Below are positions 9,246-15,477 of a DNA stretch of 64,000 nt, piece after piece. Both the position numbers and the translations under genes were made by a program. The DNA comes from G965198795 sp965198795 (GTDB lineage Bacteria > Pseudomonadota > Alphaproteobacteria > Rhodospirillales > Casp-alpha2), in assembly GCA_965198795.1 (NCBI GenBank), contig OZ240674.1, positions 744,001 through 808,000 on the forward strand, written 5' to 3'. The notes below the pieces were generated by a model, which was not told where the DNA came from, did not search any database, and saw nothing but the letters and a program-made list of their open reading frames with translations. The stretch's first letter is position 1. Each line of letters begins with the position of its first letter.

Positions 9246-9557
9246 ATGCGCCGCGCCCTTCCCATTTCCTGCCTGATGAGCTTGATGGCGCTTTCTGCAT
9301 GCGCGCCTCGCGGCGAGGTCTGGATTAATCCGGACGCCGGGCGGGAACAATGGCCGGCGGACCGGGCTGAATGCCGGCGCCTCGCCCGCCAGGAAGAAGA
9401 GCGCGATTTCCTGAATAATCCCCATCGAACGTCCAACGCCGTCGCCAACGAAGCGACGAGGGTGTCCAGAAATTTCGCCCTTATCGACGCCCGCCGCCGG
9501 GGTCAACGGCTGTTCGAGACCTGCATGCGGCGGCGCGGCTATATCGCCAGGCGTTAA
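9246..9557 (+). CDS. Small predicted lipoprotein, function unknown
   Basis: The protein has 103 residues, with a signal peptide and a lipobox LSAC whose cysteine is residue 19. The mature part is strongly charged (about a quarter Arg/Glu), with a helical AECRRLARQEEERDF stretch and a conserved-looking end CMRRRGYIARR. It starts 3 bases after the thioredoxin gene stop and precedes the aminopeptidase gene by 16 bases, so all three are probably cotranscribed. I do not recognise the family. The layout resembles other short alphaproteobacterial lipoproteins with a C-terminal Cys-x-x-(Arg)-Gly-(Tyr/Trp) motif. Confidence 0.75.
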   Translation: MRRALPISCLMSLMALSACAPRGEVWINPDAGREQWPADRAECRRLARQEEERDFLNNPHRTSNAVANEATRVSRNFALIDARRRGQRLFETCMRRRGYIARR

Positions 9558-9573
9558 CGGATGGGGACGTCCC

Positions 9574-11652
9574 ATGGGTGAACAATCGGACAAACGGCGA
9601 AACCGCCCGGCCGCGCGGCCGGGCAAGGGGGCTGGCGGCCGTTCCTCGGCGTCCAACGCCGATAAGACATCTCGGAGCTTGATCGGAACGCCTGGCCTGG
9701 CGGATTTGATTGCCGGCGTTAACGCGGCGCCCGAGAATTTCTCACCCGACGCCTGGATCGATTTGGCGGGACCAAAGCCGGGTTCGGCGGAAATCAACCG
9801 GCTGCGCCGGTTCCGCGAGGCTGCGGCCAAGGATTCCGGCCACGGTCTGGATGGACATCGGTCACGGCCGGAACGCCTGGAGAGCCTTCGGACGGAACTG
9901 AAGCGCCGCGGCCTCGACGGCTTTATCGTCCCGCGATCCGACGAACACCAGGGCGAGTACGTTTCGAAACGGGCCGAACGGCTGCGCTGGCTGACCGGCT
10001 TCGACGGCTCGGCCGGTCTGGCCATCGTCCTGATCGCCGGGGCGGCCGTATTCGTTGACGGCCGCTATACGCTGCAAGCGGACGCGCAAGTTGACGGGGA
10101 CCTCTACGATATTCGGCACGCCGCCAATCAACCGGCGGCGGCTTGGCTAAGGGAAAACCTGCAACCGGGTCAGCGTCTGGGGTTTGATCCCTGGCTTCTG
10201 ACGCAGGCGCAAGCGCGGCGGTACCGCGAGACATGCGCGGAGATCGGCGCCGAGTTGGTGGCGCTTGATGACAATCCCCTAGACGCGGTGTGGACGGATC
10301 AGCCGCCGGCGCCCATCTCTCCCGTGGTCCCTCATCCAAGGCGCTTCGCCGGCGAAACGAGCCATGACAAGCGGAAACGCCTGGGCGTCAGGCTCGCCGG
10401 CGCAGGCGCCGACGCCCAAGTGTTGTCGCAACCCGACAGCATCGCCTGGTTGCTGAACGTGCGCGGCGCCGACGTCCCGCGCACGCCGTTACCCCTGTCA
10501 TTCGGCCTGCTCCATGCCTCGGGCGAGGTCGATTGGTTTATCGACCAGAGAAAATTGCATCCAAAACTGGCGAGACGCCTGCCCGCCGATGTTCGGGTTC
10601 GGGAACCGGCGGCATTCGGCGCCGTTCTGGATGGCCTCGGAAAACAGGGGAAAACCGTTCGTATCGACACGGCGCTCGACCCTGATTGGGTGATGTCCCG
10701 GCTGGAGGCGTCCGGCGCCGCCGTCATAAAGGGGGCCGACGTGTGTCTGTTGCCGAAGGCCATCAAGAACAAGACGGAAATCGACGGCGCGCGCGGCGCC
10801 CATCGCCGCGACGGGGCCGCGCTCGTCCGTTTTCTCGCGTGGCTCTCGGAAGCGGTCAGGGGCGGCAAGGTGACCGAGATTGAGGCTTGCGGGAAACTTC
10901 GGGCCTTTCGGGCCGAGAACGAACATTTCCGGGACCTCAGCTTCGACACCATTTCCGGGGCCGGGCCGAACGGGGCCATTATTCATTACCGGGTCACGCC
11001 CCAGACGGATAGACGGCTGAGGAGTGGTTCGCTTTTCCTGCTGGACTCCGGCGGCCAATACCTGGACGGCACGACGGACGTCACCCGCACAATAGCCATT
11101 GGCCGCCCAAAGAAGGAGATGCGCGAGAACTTCACACGCGTGTTGAAGGGCCATATCGCGATTGCCCGCGCCGTCTTCCCAGAAGGAACCACCGGCAGCC
11201 AGTTGGACCCTCTGGCCCGCCAGGCGCTCTGGGAAGCGGGCCTGGACTACGACCACGGCACCGGGCATGGCGTCGGCAGTTACCTCTCCGTCCATGAGGG
11301 GCCACACCGGATTTCCAAGGCGCCCAGCGCCGTTGCGTTGAAACCGGGCATGGTGATCTCTAACGAGCCGGGTTATTACAAACCCGGCGCCTATGGCGTT
11401 CGCATCGAAAACCTGGTGCTGGTCGAAAAAGCGCCCTCGATCAAGGGAGCCGAGCGGTCCATGTTGCGCTTTGAGACGCTGACACTGGCGCCGATCGACC
11501 TCACTCTCGTGGTCCCCGGAATGTTGACGGCGGACGAGATCGGCTGGCTGAACGGCTACCATCAACGGGTTTGGCGCGAACTGAGGGGCCGGCTGGACAA
11601 ATTCACGCGCGCCTGGTTGAAGGCGGCCACCCGCGGGATCACGGCGGGCTGA
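9574..11652 (+). CDS. Xaa-Pro aminopeptidase (M24 family)
   Basis: Removes N-terminal residues before proline and needs two divalent metals. The protein has 692 residues. The creatinase-like N-domain begins near 105 (LKRRGLDGFIVPRSDEHQ), a second such domain follows, and the M24 catalytic domain covers about 395-625. Metal ligands are visible in LLDSGGQYLDGTTDVTRT, in the His of GTGHGVGS, in the Glu of ISNEPGYY and in the Glu of RIENL. The first 95 residues (basic, then GTPGLADLIAGVNAAPENF) are an extension beyond the usual length of about 600, and no in-frame ATG would remove it. The ribosome site is GGATGGGGA. The gene is convergent with the next one, with 16 bases between. Confidence 0.9.
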   Translation: MGEQSDKRRNRPAARPGKGAGGRSSASNADKTSRSLIGTPGLADLIAGVNAAPENFSPDAWIDLAGPKPGSAEINRLRRFREAAAKDSGHGLDGHRSRPERLESLRTELKRRGLDGFIVPRSDEHQGEYVSKRAERLRWLTGFDGSAGLAIVLIAGAAVFVDGRYTLQADAQVDGDLYDIRHAANQPAAAWLRENLQPGQRLGFDPWLLTQAQARRYRETCAEIGAELVALDDNPLDAVWTDQPPAPISPVVPHPRRFAGETSHDKRKRLGVRLAGAGADAQVLSQPDSIAWLLNVRGADVPRTPLPLSFGLLHASGEVDWFIDQRKLHPKLARRLPADVRVREPAAFGAVLDGLGKQGKTVRIDTALDPDWVMSRLEASGAAVIKGADVCLLPKAIKNKTEIDGARGAHRRDGAALVRFLAWLSEAVRGGKVTEIEACGKLRAFRAENEHFRDLSFDTISGAGPNGAIIHYRVTPQTDRRLRSGSLFLLDSGGQYLDGTTDVTRTIAIGRPKKEMRENFTRVLKGHIAIARAVFPEGTTGSQLDPLARQALWEAGLDYDHGTGHGVGSYLSVHEGPHRISKAPSAVALKPGMVISNEPGYYKPGAYGVRIENLVLVEKAPSIKGAERSMLRFETLTLAPIDLTLVVPGMLTADEIGWLNGYHQRVWRELRGRLDKFTRAWLKAATRGITAG

Positions 11653-11668
11653 AGTCTTCCCGTCCTTA

Positions 11669-12226
11669 TCACTGTCCCTGTCCCTGGCCCTGGCCCTGGC
11701 CTTTTCGATAAAGGTAGACAGGCGAGCGGTGAATATCGGCCGCCCGTATGCGTTTGACCGGGTTCCAGCCGGGCAGCGAAAATGTGTTGGACAGAATCAA
11801 GGCCCCCTCGGGCAGTTCGGCAAGGAACTTTTCGCCCAGACGCGCCATGGCGGACGGAAACAGATAAATCGTCGCCAGCCCGGCCCGGCTGACGTCCATT
11901 TTCTGGACGCTGCCCCATCGAATGGTCAGATTATTCGCCGTCCGTCCCTTCGCCCGGCACCAGGCGATGAGACATGGCAACGGCGACAGCTCGACCGCGA
12001 TCACGCGGTTTTCCGGGTAGCGGCGAGCGAGTTTCAAGGCGACTCCGCCCCAACCGGCCCCCATTTCGATGATCTCGCCCTCCACGGCACCGGGCAGCAG
12101 TCGTTCCATCACCCGCCACGTCGGCCTGTTCGTCGGCATGGGCGGCACGCCCGTCCAAAGCGTGCCTCCCAACACCATCAGGATCAGAGTCACCAGGGCC
12201 GTCAGGGCGATGAACTCGGCGATCAT
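11669..12226 (-). CDS. Membrane-anchored SAM-dependent methyltransferase
   Basis: The protein has 185 residues. One N-terminal membrane segment lies at about 4-26, then a class I methyltransferase core: motif I is EIIEMGAGWGGVALKLA near 51-67, the acidic end of strand 2 is VIAVELSPLP, and a later strand is GALILSNTFSLPG. It resembles small orphan methyltransferases with an N-terminal anchor; the substrate is unknown. The C-terminus is a run of five Gly-Gln pairs made by a hexanucleotide repeat. The ATG at 12226 has an in-frame neighbour upstream (CAT at 12236-12238) but no strong ribosome site at either. Confidence 0.72.
   Translation of the reverse strand: MIAEFIALTALVTLILMVLGGTLWTGVPPMPTNRPTWRVMERLLPGAVEGEIIEMGAGWGGVALKLARRYPENRVIAVELSPLPCLIAWCRAKGRTANNLTIRWGSVQKMDVSRAGLATIYLFPSAMARLGEKFLAELPEGALILSNTFSLPGWNPVKRIRAADIHRSPVYLYRKGQGQGQGQGQ
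11671..11702. repeat. Hexanucleotide tandem repeat (ccctgg)
   Basis: About five ccctg(g/t) hexamers lie at the 3' end of the methyltransferase gene and encode its (GQ)5 tail. Confidence 0.8.
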
Positions 12227-12389
12227 TTCTCATCCCATGGTTGAAAAAACTTGCAAAATTTCCTTGCGGGGCGGAAAAGTCTCGCGTGGTCGGCGTTGGC
12301 GGGCGGGCGTCCATGGGACGCTGCGGCCCGGCGCGAACACGATAATAAGATGACGTCGTTACCGATATCCTAATCAAGGGGAACGGATC

Positions 12390-12818
12390 ATGTTCTTTAA
12401 GAGGAGTCTGGAGCGCCTGACCGCGCCGGACAAGCCCATCGATCCCGATTGGCGGAAAACGGAGAGCGGAAAGTTCGCCCGGTTTATCCGTCTGGACCCC
12501 ATGACCATGAAACTCAAGGGCCGGACAGGCGTTTTCATACTCTGGAACGGCGGCGTTCGTCCAACCTGGGTCTTCGTTGGTTCCAGCCGGGACCTCGCAC
12601 GGGATTTTCAATGGTGCGCGGAAAACAAGGACATCACCTATTACGAGAACTTCGGCGGCCTGTTCTGTAGCTGGGCTTACATCAAAAGGGAATACCAGGC
12701 GGGCGCCGTTCGCTATTTGACGCAGGTCGCGAAACCGGCCGTCTCCAATCCCCTCGCGCCCGGCTCGTCCGTCGCCCCCATCGCCGTCGCCCTGCCGGGC
12801 GCCAAGGCGGGCAAGTAA
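12390..12818 (+). CDS. Hypothetical protein, possible GIY-YIG-like fold
   Basis: The protein has 142 residues, starting at an ATG with AAGGGGA eight bases upstream. I do not recognise it with confidence. The stretch TGVFILWNGGVRPTWVFVG, then SSRDLARDF, has the spacing of a GIY-YIG motif (Gly-Val-Phe ... Val-Phe-Val-Gly-Ser-Ser), and later come a tyrosine-rich segment and a C-terminal Asn-Pro. The catalytic residues are not clearly all present. The last 30 residues are small and hydrophobic (Ala/Pro/Val) and look unstructured. It stands alone between a divergent methyltransferase and the DUF4065 locus. Codon use looks native. Confidence 0.6.
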   Translation: MFFKRSLERLTAPDKPIDPDWRKTESGKFARFIRLDPMTMKLKGRTGVFILWNGGVRPTWVFVGSSRDLARDFQWCAENKDITYYENFGGLFCSWAYIKREYQAGAVRYLTQVAKPAVSNPLAPGSSVAPIAVALPGAKAGK

Positions 12819-12887
12819 ATCATTTCCACACCGCTTGACGCGGTAAGCGGAACGAATATTCCGCTTTGTCACTCCCGCTCTTATAAC

Positions 12888-12914
12888 GTCACCCCCGCGA
12901 AGGCAGGGGTCCGG
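12888..12914. repeat. Palindromic intergenic repeat, single hairpin
   Basis: Hairpin of the cccccgcgaaggc(a)ggggt type. About 40 bases around it (from cgctttgtcac at 12863) are shared with the copy at 18441-18492. Confidence 0.75.
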
Positions 12915-12968
12915 CGCGGCGGGCGGTTGCGGACAAAATCGTTTTTGAGCGGCTATTCCGTCGGGGTT

Positions 12969-13005
12969 CCTGTATAAGGGATTTTCCCTTATACAGGAAT
13001 TCCTG
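12969..13005. promoter_or_regulatory. Perfect inverted repeat upstream of the DUF4065 gene (probable operator)
   Basis: cctgtataaggg (12969-12980) and its exact reverse complement (12986-12997) flank the 5-base loop atttt. A second palindrome, caggaattcctg (12994-13005), overlaps the right arm, so the cctg/cagg half-site occurs three times. The block ends 23 bases before the start at 13029, and a TATAAG-like -10 lies inside the left arm. This is what an autoregulated operator would look like. It could also form a hairpin in RNA, but no T-run follows. Confidence 0.55.
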
Positions 13006-13028
13006 TGGTGTACATGGGAGATTAGCGC

Positions 13029-13508
13029 ATGTATGACAGCAAGGTTATAGCAAACAGGCTTATTGATCTCGCGTCCGATAATGACGAAACGCTAACGCCA
13101 ATGCAGATTTTAAAGTTGGTGTACATCGCGCACGGTTGGATGCTTGGTCTTTATCGCCGCCCACTGATCAGTGATGAGATCCAGGCATGGCAGTATGGTC
13201 CCGTTATCCCGGGTCTGTACAATGCTCTCCGCGAATACAGAGGAAGTCCGGTCACCCAGCGGATTAAATGCAAGGAGGCTGCGCTTGACGACCCATCCGA
13301 AAGCATCGTTTCCCAGGTTTATAATCAGTACGGAAAGATGAGCGGTCCAGCCCTGTCCCGGTTAACTCATGCGCCGGCGACGCCCTGGGCGCTCACATAC
13401 GAACCGGGAAGTTTCGGGCTGAGGATTTCGGATGATCTCATTGAGGACAGTTATGCAAATCGGGCGGTGAGAGCTATTCAGCCCAAGCCGATGGCGGCGA
13501 TTGAATAA
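13029..13508 (+). CDS. DUF4065 (Panacea/SocA-type) protein, candidate antitoxin
   Basis: The protein has 159 residues and consists of a Panacea/DUF4065 domain: ANRLIDLASDNDETLTPMQI, then LKLVYIAHGWMLGLY, the characteristic EIQAWQYGPVIPGLYNALR, and a C-terminal Leu-x-x-Leu-Thr-His ... Pro-Trp-Ala. In known systems the domain serves as an antitoxin (SocA in Caulobacter, which delivers SocB to ClpXP, and the PanAT toxin-antitoxin pairs) or as a phage-borne protein. Here the stop overlaps the next reading frame by four bases (ATAA), and a strong inverted repeat lies upstream. Both features fit the first gene of an autoregulated pair. The antitoxin role is inferred from family and context. Confidence 0.85.
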   Translation: MYDSKVIANRLIDLASDNDETLTPMQILKLVYIAHGWMLGLYRRPLISDEIQAWQYGPVIPGLYNALREYRGSPVTQRIKCKEAALDDPSESIVSQVYNQYGKMSGPALSRLTHAPATPWALTYEPGSFGLRISDDLIEDSYANRAVRAIQPKPMAAIE

Positions 13509-13918
13509 CAAATCAGGATTGCGGCGAGCCAGAACCCGAAAAACGACTCCCGCCGCTTTCGCCCGAAGAAGAAGCCGCGATTATTGCCAACGAGGCGGCC
13601 GACTCCCGTGGCGCCGACGAGGCCAAGCAGTTAAATAGCGGGTTTACTGCTGATGAAATCAGGAAACGTGCGCTCGCAAGAGAAGCCGACCGGACGGAAA
13701 TTTTCCGGGACCACTTTGAACGCATCGCGATAGTGATCTTATATGCTTTCGCTGTCGCGTTGATGGTGATCGGCGTTGCATGGGTGTATCATCTGGTGGC
13801 GTTTCCCGAATGGCCACGTCTTCCAGACAAACAGGTTGAGCAGTTACACGCAATAGTCATCGGCGGGCTTGTCGCGAATCTTGCAACTGGGCACTTCAAA
13901 AAGAGATTGAACAGCTAG
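13505..13918 (+). CDS. Small membrane protein downstream of DUF4065, apparent ATA start
   Basis: An open frame of 137 codons begins directly after an in-frame TGA at 13502. It has no ATG, GTG or TTG before a GTG at 13733. The first codon is ATA, overlapping the TAA of the DUF4065 gene as ATAA, the place where an ATGA overlap would be expected. The protein has an acidic, Glu/Ala-rich cytoplasmic part of about 75 residues (PEEEAAIIANEAADSRGADE), one membrane segment (IVILYAFAVALMVIGVAW), a short loop (PEWPRLPDKQVEQLH), a second weakly hydrophobic stretch (AIVIGGLVANLATG) and a basic end. Starting at the GTG would remove the whole first half. It may be the toxin partner or an effector. No family recognised. 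Confidence 0.6.
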   Translation: MTNQDCGEPEPEKRLPPLSPEEEAAIIANEAADSRGADEAKQLNSGFTADEIRKRALAREADRTEIFRDHFERIAIVILYAFAVALMVIGVAWVYHLVAFPEWPRLPDKQVEQLHAIVIGGLVANLATGHFKKRLNS

Positions 13919-14065
13919 AACCACCGTCATTGACTCATCATCACGGCGGATAGGGACGCCGCCAATGGCGTGTTCCTTGTCAATTGGCGCATGTCCGGCA
14001 GCGGAAGTCCGCCGCTGGCCGGATGTCCAACTCCGCCTTTGGGGTAGGAAGCCGTGGATATGGGG

Positions 14066-14458
14066 TCACAGCAGCTTCACGAGGGCCGCCACGGCGCCGA
14101 CGGCCACCACCATCATGGCGCCAAGGCGGATGGTCATGCGCTGTTCCAATTCCCGGATATCGCGCTTGAGAGAATCCTCAATCTCCCTCATGTCACGCTT
14201 GAGCGAGCCCTCAAGCTCCTTCATGTCGCGTTTGAGCGCGGTTTCCAGTTCCTTTATGTCGCGTTTGAGCGCGGTTTCCAGTTCCTTTATGTCGCGCTTG
14301 AGTCCGGTTTCCAGTTCCTTCGCGTCCCGCTTGGTCGCCAGGCCTGAATCAATCAGGCGGGACTGTTCGTCGGCCAGGACTTCCGCCTGGGCTTCCGGCA
14401 TCCCGGCCCCGGTCAGGCGTTTCACGTAGGCGTGCGTGTCAAAGGCGGCGTTTCCCAT
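14066..14458 (-). CDS. DUF1640-like coiled-coil membrane protein with 11-residue repeats
   Basis: The protein has 130 residues. The N-terminus (FDTHAYVKRLTGAGMPEAQA, then EVLADEQ) matches the DUF1640/CCDC90-like group. Residues 40-108 are six consecutive 11-residue units of the form LKRDIKELETA, a hendecad coiled coil of alternating charge. A C-terminal membrane segment (MMVVAVGAVAALVKLL) follows. At DNA level the units are 33-base repeats, two of them nearly identical. Proteins of this shape are common and multi-copy in alphaproteobacteria, often near mobile genes. They are thought to be oligomeric tail-anchored proteins of unknown role. Confidence 0.8.
   Translation of the reverse strand: MGNAAFDTHAYVKRLTGAGMPEAQAEVLADEQSRLIDSGLATKRDAKELETGLKRDIKELETALKRDIKELETALKRDMKELEGSLKRDMREIEDSLKRDIRELEQRMTIRLGAMMVVAVGAVAALVKLL
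14165..14330 (-). repeat. 33-bp tandem repeats encoding hendecads
   Basis: Five to six 33-base units inside the DUF1640-like gene. The two centred near 14240 and 14273 are almost identical, which points to recent duplication. Confidence 0.8.
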
Positions 14459-14521
14459 GGGGCGATCCTAGCGGCGGCGCGGCGGCGCGCCAAGGGCCAA
14501 AACCGGCCTCTTAAATTCCGC

Positions 14522-14546
14522 CGCACCCGCGAAGGCGGGGGGCCAG
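14522..14546. repeat. Palindromic intergenic repeat, single hairpin
   Basis: Degenerate copy of the family hairpin (acccgcgaaggcggggggcc) between the hendecad gene and the AT-rich segment. Confidence 0.6.
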
Positions 14547-14625
14547 CGGGGTTGCCCAGGGCCTTGAGATCGCAATTCAAGACGGCAGAAGAAATGTGTA
14601 TTTTAACAACATTTTATTTCAATAT

Positions 14626-15380
14626 TTAACGCCAATTCATTAGAGTGACATTTAAATATTTTTTCCCCAGACAATTTCTTGATTTTATAAAGCGAGAAAT
14701 TTGTTTTAAATTTTCTTGACTTGTACGAATGCCGGTGTATATTTCTACAATTGTTTTTTCAGGAATTTCATATAAAAACAGATCGGATTCATCACATGCC
14801 GGAGATTTACTCTGAAATATCCCGCTTTTATTTATCATATTTTCTCTAAAATACATTTTTCAACCCTAACCTCTTCTTCATAAGACCAATATAAAGCCTT
14901 GTAGAGAAACAATCGTTGCAGTTTTTCGTAATGGTTCTGCATAAAATTATATGTATCACCCGGGATCATTCCCTCTCCCCGGATGGCGTCGGCAAGTGGA
15001 TAAGTCGGTCGTTGGGATACATAAACCATGGAACCGAATTGCGCGGGAATCAGATTTATTTCAACATCTACAAATCCCGTCCTAATGGCATCAATCCCGA
15101 TCACAAAACCGCCATGTTTGTCGGCATAGTGCGCCCACATCAGGGGATTGGTCGGCGTTCGCGTCAAACAGAGAATACCGGTTGTATTCGCCATTATTTG
15201 GCCCTTAAACATTTGACCAATGCCATTAAACATACCCTCAATTTGATTTACCTCTTCAAGAGGTGGAAATCGTGGAAAATCGAACGGATCATTGAAGTGG
15301 TGGGGTTGTGTAAATCGGATATGGCGAGTCTCAATAACCCGTTTCGCGCTCTCAAAATCCATGTATTTGTAGAGGATCAC
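14626..15380 (-). pseudogene. DUF2971 family protein, frameshifted
   Basis: The first part, 15380-14835, encodes 181 residues with the DUF2971 pattern: LYKYMDFESAKRVIETRHIR, FNDPFDFPRF, the central CLTRTPTNPLMWAHYAD block, and YWSYEEEVRVEK. The frame then ends early. The remainder (KMYFRENMINKSGIFQ onward, to 14626) continues in another frame, and the switch falls in a run of five A (minus strand, about 14850-14856). Joined, they give a normal length near 250. The part downstream of the shift is as AT-rich as the part upstream. The GTG at 15380 may not be the real start: an ATG at 15394 with AAGGAG upstream gives METTP and a stop overlapping that GTG, so a second indel is possible. A natural pseudogene, a phase-variable gene or a sequencing error would all look like this. 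Confidence 0.75.
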
Positions 15381-15477
15381 GGCGTCGTCTCCATGATCTG
15401 TGTTTCTCCTTCGGATTCTTTAAGTAGATACAGCGCGTCCAGGCGCGGCGCTTGCGACCCGGCGCCACAAGCGCGGG

